A stretch of 30,833 nucleotides of DNA from Branchiostoma floridae (GCF_000003815.2 NC_049988.1:20980440-21011272), one strand, 5' to 3'. Counted from the first letter of the stretch, positions 9,070-19,023 are shown. A program made the numbers and translations. The notes: a model not told the origin generated them from the letters alone.

Positions 9070-12000
9070 ATGGGCTTGCCAGCAACAGAAATTTGTTTCT
9101 TTATTGAATATCTATCTTCTAGAACAGAAACTATCTCAGCTTGTGCAACAAGAAGGGAGAGCATAAATCACTTGCTCACTGTAAAGCTAAACTTGTACTG
9201 ACCAAGGGGGATATATTACATGTACCTCCTTGTTCTCTATGCTAGTATGCCATGTTGACATATAAANNNNNNNNNNNNNNNNNNNNNNNNNNNNNNNNNN
9301 NNNNNNNNNNNNNNNNNNNNNNNNNNNNNNNNNNNNNNNNNNNNNNNNNNNNNNNNNNNNNNNNNNNNNNNNNNNNNNNNNNNNNNNNNNNNNNNNNNNN
9401 NNNNNNNNNNNNNNNNNNNNNNNNNNNNNNNNNNNNNNNNNNNNNNNNNNNNNNNNNNNNNNNNNNNNNNNNNNNNNNNNNNNNNNNNNNNNNNNNNNNN
9501 NNNNNNNNNNNNNNNNNNNNNNNNNNNNNNNNNNNNNNNNNNNNNNNNNNNNNNNNNNNNNNNNNNNNNNNNNNNNNNNNNNNNNNNNNNNNNNNNNNNN
9601 NNNNNNNNNNNNNNNNNNNNNNNNNNNNNNNNNNNNNNNNNNNNNNNNNNNNNNNNNNNNNNNNNNNNNNNNNNNNNNNNNNNNNNNNNNNNNNNNNNNN
9701 NNNNNNNNNNNNNNNNNNNNNNNNNNNNNNNNNNNNNNNNNNNNNNNNNAGACAGCCCAGCCTTTTAAGCGACTCCCCTACAGTGGTCAAGATCGGGAAA
9801 TTGGGCACAAAATTACCCAGGAGAGTCAGTACCCTGCGCGGCAATACAAATCTAGCTCAAGTAGCAAAACTTCCCCGTGAAATATTTTCCCTAGTAGCCA
9901 GCGTTGTCAGTCTGGTAGGGACTAGTTTATGGTAAATAGTTGGGACGTATTGGAGATGCAAGTAGCTTGACAAAAGGCATATTCAAATAAATATACGTTG
10001 TGCTACTAAGAAAATCATCTGCATGATTAATGACGTCGTATTATACTTCCTTCATAACTAAAAGGGAAATATCCTGCACTTCCTCGAAAATGTTACCTTT
10101 TACCTGTTAACTTATTTATTCATTTCTAAAGTTGTTGAGTCTTTAACGTACACTTGATGACCTATCCTCTGCAGACCGCACGTATCCGGGTGGAGCAAGC
10201 GGCCGTCGTCCTCCCTGTGACGTCATCCGCTCCCACCGCAGCTGTATCGCCGCCGGCATTGCCGTACTGCTGGCCTTACTCGCCGTGGGACTCGCCCCGC
10301 TGACTTTCATCAATAAAGAGGTAAACATTCTTGTAAAATAATTACACTATGCTTTCTGTTTCTTTATTCCTTCTTTGTTAAGAGACTGTCAATACACTTG
10401 TCCTCACCTTTCTTATACTTGGTATTCTGTATTTCTGGCGCACGCTTAAAGGAAATATCTCAACTGTCTACCACTGTTGACGCCTTGAAGCGCGACCAAG
10501 ACGACATGCGCCAACTGTCCGCCACTGTTGACGCCTTGAAGAGCGACCGATACGACATGCGCCAACTGTCCGCCACTGTTGACGCCTTGAAGCGCGACCA
10601 AGACGACATGCGCCAAAAGTCCGCCACTGTTGACGCCTTGAAGCGCGACCAAGACGACATACGCCAACTGTCCGCCACTGTTGACGCCTTGAAGAGCGAC
10701 CGATACGACATGCGCCAACTGTCCGCCACTGTTGACGCCTTGAAGCGCGACCAAGACGACATGCGCCAAAAGTCCGCCACTGTTGACGCCTTGAAGCGCG
10801 ACCAAGACGACATACGCCAACTGTCCGCCACTGTTGACGCCTTGAAGAGCGACCGATACGACATGCGCCAACTGTCCGCCACTGTTGACGCCTTGAAGCG
10901 CGACCAAGACGACATGCGCCAACTGTTCGCCACTGTTGACGCCTTGAAGCGCGACCAAGACGACATGCGCCAACTGTCCACCACTGTTGACGCCTTGAAG
11001 CGCGACCTGGACAATGAGCAAAACCGAACCGCCGCGTTGGAGCAGCGTCTTCACGAGATGAGTAAGACACCAGGTAGGTTTGTTATCATGTGTACTATTT
11101 GTGGCTATGTATTGATCAATATCATTGATAATATACAAACAGAAAGAATTGCAACTCTATCATTCCACATGATTTCTCTCATCAATACCTTCGGGATGAT
11201 TTACATTGGTACATCTCATGGCATTGATTATCGTATCATTTCTCTCATGACTAATGTACTTACATTATGTGCAGGTGACTGTTGTCATGATTTAGCATAT
11301 ATACTATGAGTGCTTTGCTATTAGTTATATATAATAAGGTCATATGTATTAATTATACTGCCATCAAATACAACTACAAACTAGAAAGGCCGAAATTTGC
11401 TTAGGAGCAAATACAGCATATTGCAATCCATCTTCATCCTTGAAAAAAATCCCAACAATTTGAATTCGAAGTAATGTTTGCTCAAAGGGAAAATGAAGTA
11501 CTATGGGCACTTGTCCTACACACCTTCATGCCGAATTTTAGGTCATTTGGTTTCAATATAAGGGCATAGGAGCCAAAAATATACATCTTTTAGTTAAAAA
11601 TGGCTAAAAATCCCCAAATAACTCATTTTATAAGTGCTCTATGAAGAAAGCGTTGATGGGGTCCTGTTGTCATATGTCCAATTTACCTTTGTACCAAATT
11701 TCAGGTCATTTGGTTTACTTACAAGGGCATAGAAGCCAAAAATATATTTTTTTTAGTCAAAAATGGCCGAAAACTCCAAAATAACTCAATTTTGAAGTGA
11801 TCAATGAAGAAACCGTTGACAGGATCATGTGATTATATATCCAATGCACCTCTGTACCAAATTTCAGGTCACTAGGTTGTAATACCAGGGCACAGGGCCC
11901 CAAAATATACATATTTGGTCTAAAAATGACCAAAAACCCTAAATATCATGATTTCTAAGGCCTCTATCAAGAAAGTGAAAAAAAAACACCTGGGCGTATT

Positions 12001-15000
12001 TGCTATTTCTACCACCCTGCCAAATTTCAGCACATTTGGTCTAAAAATGAAAAAAAGTTGAATCAATTTGAAGATTTGACAGGAGGAGAAACAAAGGAAA
12101 AACAGTATATTGCATCCATACTGTAGTATGGATTGCAATACATTGTATAACTAGAAAGGCCGACATTTGCTTAGGAGCAAATACAGCATATTGCAATCCA
12201 TCTTCATCCTTGAAAAAATCCCAAAATTCAACAATTTGAAGTAATGTTTGCTCAAAGGGAAAAGGAAGTACTGTGGGCACTTGTCCTACACACCTTCATG
12301 CCGAATTTTAGGTCATTTGGTTTCAATATAAGGGCATAGGAGCCAAAAATATACATTTGTAGTTAAAAATGGCTAAAAATCCCAAAATAACTCATTTTAT
12401 AAGTGCTCTATGAAGAAAGTGTTGATGGGGTCCTGTTGTCATATGTCCAATTTACCTTTGTACCGAATTTCAGGTCATTAGGTTTTCATACAAGGGCATA
12501 GGAGCCAAAAATATACATTTTTAGTCAAAAATTGCCAAAAAAAACAAAATAACTCATTTTTTAAGTAAACAATGAATAAAGCGTTGATGGGGTTCTGTGA
12601 TCATATGTCAAACGCACCTCTGTACCAACTTTCAGGTCATTTTGTTTTAATACAAGGGAATAGGAGCCAAAAATATACATTTTTAGTCAAACAAACCTAA
12701 AATAACTCATTTTTGAAATGATCTATGTAGAAAGTGTTGATGGTTTTCTGTGCTCATATGTCCAATGCACCTCTGTACCAAATTTCAGGTCATTAGCTTG
12801 TAATACCAGGGCACAGGGGCTCAAAATATACATATTTTGTCTCAAAATGACCAAAAACCCTAAATATCATACATTCTAAGGCCTCTATCAAGAAAGTGAA
12901 AAAAAAACTCCTCGGGGTATTTGCTATCTCTACCTCAGTGCCAAATTTCAGCTCATTTGGCCAAAAAATGAAAAAGTAGAAGGGATTTGAAGATTTGACA
13001 GGAGAAACAAAGAAAAACAATATATTGCAATCCCATACTATGTATGGATTGCAATATAACTAGAAAGGCCGACATTTGCTTATGAGCAAATACAGCATAT
13101 TGCAATCCATCTTCATCCTTGAAAAAATCCCAAAATTCAACAATTTGAAGTAATGTTTGCTCAAATGGAAAATGAAGTACTGTGGGCACTTGTCCTACAC
13201 ACTTTCATGCCGAGTTTTAGGTCATTTGGTTTCAATATAAGGGCATAGGAGCCAAAAATATACATTTTTAGTCAAAAATAACTGAAAACCCCAAAATAAC
13301 TCATTTTTGAAGTGATCTATGATGAAAGTGTCAATGGGGTCCTGTGAGCATATGTTCAATTCACCTCTGTACCAAATTTCAGGTCATTTGGTTTCTATAC
13401 AAGGGCATAGGGGCAAAAAATACACATTTTTAGTCAAAAATGGCCAAAACCCTAAAATGACTCATTTTTGGAGTAAACAATGAATAAAGCGTTGATGGGG
13501 TTCTGTGGTCATATGTTAAACGCACCTATGTACCAAATTTCAGGTCATTTGGTTTTAATACAAGAGCATAGGAGCCAAAAATATACATTTTAGTCAAAAA
13601 TGGCCAAAACCCCTCATTCTTGAAGTGATCTATGAAGAAAATTGTAAGGCCTCTATCAAGAAAGTGAAAAAAACGCCTCGGGTTATTTACCAACTCTATG
13701 CCCATGCCAAATTTCAGATCATTTGGCCAAAAGATAAAAAAGTTGAATCCATTTGAAGATTTGACAGGAGGAGAAACAAAGAAAAAACAGTACATTGCAA
13801 TCCCATACTATGTATGGATTGCAATATAAAAAAATAGTATATTGCAATCCCATACTATGTATGGATTGCAATATAACTAGAAAGGCCGACATTTGCTTAG
13901 GAGCAAATACAGCATATTGCAATCCATCTTCATCCTTGAAAAAATCCCAAAATTCAACAATTTGAAGTAATGTTTGCTAAAAGGGAAAATGAAGTACTGT
14001 TGGCACTTGTCCTACACACCTTCATGCCGAATTTTAGGTCATTTGGTTTCAATATAAGGGCATAGGAGCACAAAATATACATTTTTAGTTAAAAATGGCT
14101 AAAAATCCCAAAATAACTCATTTTAAAGGTGCTCTATGAAGAAAGTGTTGATGGGGTCCTATTGTCATATGTCCAATTTACCTTTGTACCAAATTTCAGG
14201 TCATTTGGTTTACATACAAGGGCATAGAAGCCAAAAATATACATTTTTAGTCAAAAATGACTGAAAACCCCAAAATAACTAATTTTTGAAGTGATCTATG
14301 AAGAAAGTGTCGATGGGGTCCTGTGAGCATATGTTCAATGCACCTCTGTACCAAATTCCACGTCATTTGGTTTCTATACAAGGCCATAGGAGCAAAAAAT
14401 ATACATTTTTAGTCAAAAATGGCCCAAAACCCTAAAATAACTCTTTTTTTCAGTAAACAATGAATAAAGTTTTGATTGGGTTCTGTGGTCATATGTCAAA
14501 CGCACCTATGTACCAAGTTTCAGGTCATTTGGTTTACATACAAGGGCATAGGAGCCAAAAATATACATTTTTAGTCAAAAATGGCCGAAAACCCTAAAAT
14601 TTCAGTGATCTATGAAAAAAGTGTTGATGGTTTTCTGTGCTCATATGTCCAATGCACCTCTGTACCAAATTCCAGGTCATTAGCTTGTAATACCAGGGCA
14701 CAGGGGCCCAAAATATACATATTTTGTCTAAAAAATGACCAAAAACCCCAAATATCTTAAATTCTAAGGCCTCTATCAAGAAAGTGAAAAAACGCCTGGG
14801 GGTATTTGGTATTTCTACCACCCTGCCAAAATTCAGCTCATTTGACCCAAAAATGAAAAAAATAATTCCATTTGAAGATTTGACAGGAGTATGTGCAGGT
14901 GACTGTTGTCATGATTCAGCATATATACTATTAGTGCTTTGCCATTAGTTGTATATTAGGAGGCCATATGTATTAGTTATACTGCCATCAAATACAACTA

Positions 15001-15684
15001 CAAAAATAATCATCTTCTATTCAAGTGAATGTAATGGTGTGTGCTGTTTTTATGCCACTCCTGTCTATTCCTCTGTAGCCTGTTGTTAATGCAAAATCTT
15101 TTCCAGTATCTTGTCCTAAAGGTTACGCAGTGTTCCGTGGAATCTGCTACAAGGCCTTCAACACAGCGAAGTCCTTCAGCGGAGCGGCCGCGGCCTGTGG
15201 TGAAGACGGCGGCACCCTCGCCATGCCCCGAAACGCTGAGACCAACGCCTTTCTGTTCTTCTTGTACAAGTCCGTGAGCTACGGTGGTCGCTTCTGGTTC
15301 GGCCTGCACGATCAGCGCGAAGAGGGAAGCTTTGAGTGGGTGGATGGTTCTGCACTTGGGACCTACAACAACTGGGCTCCGGGAGAACCGAACAACTATG
15401 GGGGCACCCAAGATTGCGTTCTTTACGGCACCTACTATAAAGACAAGTGGAACGATGCAACATGCGACTATCAGGCTCGCTTCATTTGCCAGGCTGTTCC
15501 AGGTACTTCTTATAAACGCAGCATTTCCTGAAAACCTGTCTAGGAAACATGCACATGACATAGTTTATGATATTTTTACCATACTAGACATGTTGCATCA
15601 TCAGAGCTCTCTCCACAAACCATGTCAAAACACATCACTCCACATCTCACCCTGCTATTTATCACATTTTCAGGACGTCCGTAG
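5320..15684 (+). CDS. C-type lectin-like type II membrane receptor, copy B (complete, five coding exons)
   Basis: Exons: 5320-5740 (cytoplasmic), 10175-10320 (transmembrane), 10452-11073 (stalk), 15107-15502 (CTLD), 15674-15684 (last three residues and stop). Junction phases 1, 0, 1 and 1 agree, giving 531 residues. Predicted layout: cytoplasmic tail 1 to about 160 with prolines and tyrosines, one membrane segment at about 165-186, 11 coiled-coil repeats at about 190-384, CTLD at about 399-528. The architecture is that of a trimeric or oligomeric cell-surface lectin, with the sugar-binding head held off the membrane by a rod. EPN suggests mannose-type binding, and WND is intact, but the Glu expected before DCV is Gln. 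The tail tyrosines (NTYAEAERVYYTIKDEDL, TDTYEETDV) may signal. Intron 1 contains an assembly gap, so an extra small exon there cannot be excluded. I know of no established symbol for it. Confidence 0.85.
5917..7059 (+). repeat. 40-bp minisatellite, about 28 copies
   Basis: The unit is tacaggcgtgttattgatag + gtgcagtgatactcctgcct. A few copies are longer because of the insertion tataac (6071, 6434, 6882). In the right half, units with gataggtg and gatagatg largely alternate, an 80-bp higher-order pattern that suggests homogenisation. Each unit contains a pyrimidine-rich stretch ending in ag (cctgccttacag|gcg), which looks like a 3' splice site. There are no spacers of unique sequence. Confidence 0.95.
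7246..7379. mobile_element. Foldback (MITE-like) element with inner and outer inverted repeats
   Basis: The outer arms tactctccaagcagaggttgg (7247-7267) and its complement (7358-7378) pair perfectly. The inner arms cgactggccttcccaccaa and complement form a 19-bp stem around a 10-base loop (ccttccttcc). About 40 bp (aaaaaataaat...tttcccca) interrupts the right arm only. The 8-11 bp direct repeat tgttacaa(tac) lies at 7239-7249 and 7380-7390, as expected of a target-site duplication. Confidence 0.65.
7819..7838. repeat. Poly-C tract
   Basis: About 20 consecutive C residues after aagtttac. Its length is probably variable and prone to assembly error. Confidence 0.9.
8471..8740 (+). repeat. 30-bp minisatellite, nine copies
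   Basis: The unit is cctacacccgccctccctac + agtggtacag, nine exact-length units. Because 30 is divisible by 3 and the unit has no stop in two frames, two repetitive open frames appear; they look like artefacts. Each unit contains ccctccctacag|tgg, which is 3'-splice-site-like. Confidence 0.95.
9029..9064. repeat. (TG)n microsatellite
   Basis: A TG-rich tract, with a near-perfect run from about 9039 to 9064. Confidence 0.9.
9267..9749. other. Assembly gap (N run)
   Basis: 483 N. It lies in intron 1 of lectin copy B, between the arms of an inverted repeat. Confidence 1.
10175..10320 (+). CDS. Copy B exon 2: transmembrane segment
   Basis: Acceptor CCTCTGCAG is at 10174 and donor AAAGAG|GTAAAC at 10320/10321. 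It enters in phase 1 and leaves in phase 0. It encodes basic residues (SGRRPPCDVIRSHRSC) followed by the hydrophobic IAAGIAVLLALLAVGLAPL and TFINKE. Positive charge before the membrane segment agrees with a cytoplasmic N terminus (type II). Confidence 0.85.
10452..11073 (+). CDS. Copy B exon 3: coiled-coil stalk
   Basis: Acceptor CTTAAAG ends at 10451 and donor CCAG|GTAGGT is at 11073/11074. It encodes 11 units of 17 residues. Units 2-4, 5-7 and 8-9 follow a three-unit order (SDRYDM, RDQDDM, then RQKS...RDQDDI), a 153-bp higher-order repeat not seen in copy A. The neck after the last unit is nearly the same as in copy A. All three antisense frames are open across the array, a by-product of a 51-bp unit. 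Confidence 0.85.
11074..15106 (+). other. Copy B intron 3 (4.0 kb, mostly satellite)
   Basis: The first 300 bp match copy A. A satellite array fills 11381-14888. A roughly 115-bp block (11268-11380) recurs at 14889-15003 just before the CTLD exon. No exon was seen. Confidence 0.7.
11381..14888. repeat. Higher-order satellite: four long units of about 160-bp subunits
   Basis: Long units start at ctagaaaggccg (11381, 12151, 13060, 13877), so they are 770, 909, 817 and about 1010 bp. Each begins with the hairpin tttgcttaggagcaaa and tattgcaatcc, and ends with gaagatttgacaggag and a palindrome (cccatactatgtatgg) plus ggattgcaatata. Inside, each holds four to six subunits of roughly 155-170 bp marked by accaaatttcaggtcatttgg, aagggcataggagccaaaaa and gttgatggggtcctgt. 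The last unit is cut at gacaggag. No transposase or other ORF is visible. Confidence 0.9.
15107..15502 (+). CDS. Copy B exon 4: C-type lectin domain (EPN type)
   Basis: Acceptor TTTTCCAG is at 15106 and donor CCAG|GTACTT at 15502/15503. It is phase 1-1, 396 bp. It has six cysteines in the same places as copy A, the motif FWFGLHDQ in place of WIGL, FEWVDGS, NWAPGEPN and KWNDATC. EPN plus WND is the mannose-type set. The acidic calcium ligand usually found before DCV is Gln (TQDCV). Differences from copy A cluster in the sugar-binding loops, while the N-terminal half and FEWVDGS region are almost the same. Confidence 0.9.
15674..15684 (+). CDS. Copy B last coding exon (GRP-stop)
   Basis: Acceptor CACATTTTCAG ends at 15673. 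In phase it adds G, R, P and TAG at 15682-15684. This is likely the ancestral ending, because copy A retains the same sequence at 3441-3452 downstream of its insertion. Confidence 0.5.
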
Positions 15685-15999
15685 GTGACAGGTGGAAGTC
15701 TCGCCACACCTGTACAGCGGCTCTCCGACCATCCGCAGGGAAACTGACCAGTAAAACGTAGAAACTGGCAAAAATAGAACCTTGTTTTTCAACTGACATA
15801 GGACCTGAATCAACAAAGTTGTCATAACAAATTAAAGTAAAACACTGAATCAGTAATGTACGGTGGAAGTCAATCATGTATTTTGCACGTAGCCTTCTCC
15901 AATGTGAAGAGCATTTTAGAAAAAAAATCACGGGTCTTAGTGGCAAGTGAGCAGATGTTGACACACTTGCAGCACCAAATCCGTAAGTGTTTTTGGCAC

Positions 16000-16125
16000 C
16001 TTTAGACAGATTAGCCGTGAGACTCGGTGGGCGTCACTCCACCGTCATGGGGGCAGGGCATGGCGAGTATCGAACTCAGGACCTATTGATTCTGATTCCA
16101 ACGCTCTAGCCATTGCGCCACAAAA
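16000..16125 (-). repeat. tRNA-like SINE fragment in copy B flank
   Basis: Counterpart of the copy A element. The A-box-like TGGCGCAATGGCTAGAGCG is at 16120-16102 and GAGTTCGATAC at 16077-16067. The B copy keeps an extra stretch (ttttggcacctttagac, near 15990) missing from copy A. Confidence 0.5.
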
Positions 16126-17094
16126 ACACCCTCAAGCATTCTGGAAAGTGGGAAGCAAATTCATGGCCTTTTTTTTTTTTTTCTTTCCCTGCAAGCATTT
16201 TTGTCAAAATGTGACAGGCAGGACGACAAATGGAGGCACTTAAGAAGTTCACTTCACTTCAGCAACAGCCAGCTAGTTTCTGGGTTCCGGCATTTTGTCA
16301 GGAAATGAGTAAAGTCGACTGGAGAAAAATCCTGACAGACCAAAATGGAGACACGAGCAACATAGACTTTATGACTTAACAATTATCATTTGTTTCATTA
16401 TTAGAATCATAATTGTCATTTATTTTATCTATTTATCATTCATCTATTCTTTCTATTAGTGATGTATTCTGAGTTATGCAAATGACCCCTGATAATCCTC
16501 CCAAGTCGACCTCTATGAAAAGCAGCCTTCTTAAAGGCAAAAGCAAACACACAAGGTTGGACAATATTTCAGACAATGACTAAATAGAACAACTAAAAAG
16601 TCAAGAATATTCTTGCTCCACGGACCACAGGACTTTTGTCTATTGGTACCAGAATACCTTTTTTTTGTGTTTGATACATCGCTTTTATCTCAAATCAGAA
16701 AAAGATATATATCAAAGAAACAAGAAATTAAATAGGTTTGGCCAAAGATGAAACTGTTTAGAAACATTTCTTTGTCTTGCAAGCTCAAGTCGGCCTGCAG
16801 GTCACTTTTCATTGAGGTCATGAGGAAAGGGTCAGACAATATCTAACCAAGATACAGATCACATCATTCAAAGTGCCAGTATAAATATACACTGTATCTA
16901 TCAGACACAAGTAAGACTTCACTGTTCCTTTTGTTGTAAAGGAGGCAAGGAAAGTGCAAGAATCACTGATTTTGATGCAAGCTTTTATCTTGTAGGACTT
17001 TTCATACTGTTATCAAGATTTTGCGCACTGTGCTCATTTGAGCCTGCACCGCTGTAGAAGTCACATTGGTGAAGCCGGTCTGTGTGACAGGCTG

Positions 17095-17100
17095 AATAAA
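17095..17100 (+). promoter_or_regulatory. Candidate poly(A) signal, copy B
   Basis: aataaa in the conserved block gtgacaggctgaataaaagg. It would end the copy B transcript about 1.4 kb after the stop codon. Confidence 0.35.
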
Positions 17101-17374
17101 AGGTTTAGATGAACTACGTGGCTTCAGCTGTCTTTCTGACATTTGGTCCACTTTATATAATATTATGTACTTCATAAAACTTCACTGTTTTCACAATTGA
17201 CTGACGTACAAGTGTTGAAAAGGAAGGCACAGTAATACCTGCTGGGGTTAGTAAGAGCAGACCTCAGGGATTGAGGACCAGGACCACTGTGGTCAGAAAG
17301 AAAAATACGGGAGCTCAGGAAGCTGGCGATGAATGGGATGAAGTGGAGAGAGTTCAAGAAAGACTGATTGCAGC

Positions 17375-17782
17375 TAGGGCTGGCAATTGGTACAAAACCG
17401 TTTTTTCTTATTGGACCGGTCCAGAAAAACCGGATCTGAAAAAAATTAGATGGACCGGATGTTGGACCGATAAGAAAATTAACAGATTATTTCATCAAGC
17501 ATTCACACGATTTGGCGCTTGCAGGTGGAAGAAAATAATAAGAGTGAAGTAGAGTAGAGTTTATAGTAATTTATACCAAGTTTTACAGCCAATCGCACAG
17601 GCGCAGTTAGCGTTGTAGGATTTTAAAATGCCAGTGTGAGTCTAATACTCCACCAAACAAATTTCTTTGTAGTGAAATGGACCATTGGCATTAGGCATAC
17701 TGAATCAGGTCCGGTTCAGGTCCGGACCTGATCATCTGGACCTGAACCGGACCTGGATTTTCTGTACCGGTACCCACCCCTA
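17375..17782. mobile_element. hAT-like MITE with 8-bp target-site duplication
   Basis: The left end TAGGGCTGGCAATTGGTAC and right end (inverse) TAGGGGTGGGTACCGGTAC form terminal inverted repeats of the hAT style. Flanking 8-mers are attgcagc (17367-17374) and attccagc (17783-17790), one mismatch apart. The interior has palindromic ggaccggtcc and ggtccggacc motifs and no transposase frame, so it is non-autonomous. It is absent from copy A at the matching position, so it inserted after the duplication. Confidence 0.75.
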
Positions 17783-17931
17783 ATTCCAGCTGCAGGGTGT
17801 CCAGGGTTTTGCATTCTTCCCTAGAACAATTCCGGAGTGGAATTCCCTGCCTGTCACGGTGGTAAATTGCTCTCACTATTGAGTTCTTCCGTGCCAGGCA
17901 GGAGGGCTGCTCGCCCTAACCCAGGAACTCA

Positions 17932-17956
17932 ACCCCCCCCCCCCCCCAACCCCCCA
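17932..17956. repeat. Poly-C tract
   Basis: An interrupted run of about 25 C-rich bases (cccccccc...aacccccc). Confidence 0.85.
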
Positions 17957-18102
17957 ATATTGCCATTTGGGGGCTATCTGGGGTACCAAAGAAGAAGACT
18001 GCTGCAGCAGCAGAACATAGTGAATTACTACTACTACAGACTTCCTTTTATTGCAGTATTGCAAAAATGAGAAAAAGAGGCACAACGTCAGAACTGCTGG
18101 TA

Positions 18103-18108
18103 TTTATT
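18103..18108 (-). promoter_or_regulatory. Candidate CCDC47 poly(A) signal
   Basis: AATAAA on the minus strand, about 845 nt beyond the CCDC47 stop codon. It is the closest clear hexamer I noticed downstream of the stop. Confidence 0.4.
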
Positions 18109-18584
18109 GCGGAAGCTCCTTTGTTATAGGCCTTTATAAAGTTGCAGCAATTTTCTTACACATATGAAAATGTTGTGCCCTGACTGATAAAACCTTAACA
18201 GTTCAGCACGGCCGTACCACAGTGTGAGTTTGGTACCGAGTGTCTCCGGGATCAGCAAACTGTCAGACTTTGCTATTTGAGACTTTTCAAAGTTACTGTA
18301 ACAGTTACAGACTTTGGTATGCGAGTTCTGATAACATTAAACCTCATGCAAAGCAGATAATTCAAAGCTCAGGATTGGAAAGTTAAGTGTTAAAAATGCA
18401 ATTTCCCCAACTAGCTTACAATGACTTTAGACGAAACCTATAAATACCTACTGCCCTACAAACGTTCAGAGTTACTGTGTTCATACTCACTCTAACTACA
18501 ACTTCTATCTAACCCCCTCCCTCCACAAACACAGGAAAGCTGATACAGTTGCTTCTAGGCTGGATTGCTAATTTGCTACATTGA

Positions 18585-18870
18585 CGTGTCCCATGTACGT
18601 GTCACCTAGATGTGTCCCACGTATGTGTCACATTGATGTGTCCCATGTACGTGTCACCTAGATGTGTCCCATGTACGAGTCACATTGATGTGTCCCATGT
18701 ACGAGTCACATCGATGTGTCCCATGTACGAGTCACATGGATGTGTCCCATTGATGTGTCACATGTACGAGTCACATTGATGTGTCACATTTACGTGTCAC
18801 ATTGACGTGTCCCATGTACGTGTCACATATATGTGTCGCATGTACGTGTCACATAGATGTGTCCCATGTA
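18585..18870. repeat. Degenerate 20/40-bp tandem repeat in the CCDC47 3' flank
   Basis: About 14 short units built on gatgtgtcccatgtacgtgt and cacattgatgtg, with alternating 'cccatgta' and 'cacattga' halves. If the 3' UTR call is right, it is transcribed. Confidence 0.85.
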
Positions 18871-18951
18871 TGTATCAAATTACAATCCCTAACTACCGTT
18901 GACCTTCAAACTGTGCCCTTCACACTTCTTATTGCACTTGGGTCAAGGTCA

Positions 18952-19023
18952 TCAGCCCATCTTGACCTTCAGCTGCTTGACCTTGGGTTGCTTCTTCTTC
19001 ATGTCTCGGCGATATTCCCGCTC
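18952..19023 (-). CDS. CCDC47: CCDC47 exon 12 (C terminus, stop)
   Basis: Acceptor CTTTTCAG|GAG. Encodes [19 protein letters not shown] then VKMG and TGA (18954-18952). It matches the lysine-rich end of vertebrate CCDC47. No tandem copies of this junction were seen. Confidence 0.9.
   Translation of the reverse strand, partial: EREYRRDMKKKQPKVKQLKVKMG

Larger units (their letters stand above)
8750..9771. repeat. Inverted repeat pair flanking the assembly gap
   Basis: cgcttaaaaggctgggctgt (8750-8769) recurs in inverse orientation as acagcccagccttttaagcg (9752-9771), continued by cctacagtgg, the inverse of the end of the 30-bp array. The interior includes the N run, so a large hairpin or a transposon with terminal inverted repeats could lie here. 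Confidence 0.6.
5741..10174 (+). other. Copy B intron 1 (4.4 kb, repeat-rich, contains gap)
   Basis: It contains, in order, a 40-bp minisatellite (5917-7059), a foldback element (about 7246-7379), a C20 tract (7819-7838), a 30-bp minisatellite (8471-8740), a TG tract (about 9029-9064) and an N run (9267-9749). A possible acceptor TTTTTGCAG|GCGCC at 5890 has no convincing exon behind it. No coding segment was recognised in 7400-8400 or 9750-10140. Confidence 0.6.
15685..17374 (+). other. Copy B 3' flank / candidate 3' UTR
   Basis: Homologous to copy A 3453-5010, with small indels (for example a roughly 45-bp difference near 16500-16545 and another near 16655-16725). No coding segment was recognised. 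A possible poly(A) signal lies at 17095-17100. Confidence 0.5.
17791..18951. other. Region between lectin copy B and CCDC47, including candidate CCDC47 3' UTR
   Basis: Homology to copy A fades near 17880. A C-rich tract lies at 17932-17956. On the minus strand AATAAA (18108-18103) is a candidate CCDC47 poly(A) signal, which would give a 3' UTR of about 850 nt. No coding segment was seen. Confidence 0.45.

Noticed and set aside
9242-9935. ORFs across the N run
   Set aside because: They consist mostly of unknown bases.
11268-15003. LTR retrotransposon (direct repeats around 3.5 kb)
   Set aside because: The direct repeats lack TG...CA ends, there is no primer-binding site or polymerase frame, and the interior is a tandem satellite.
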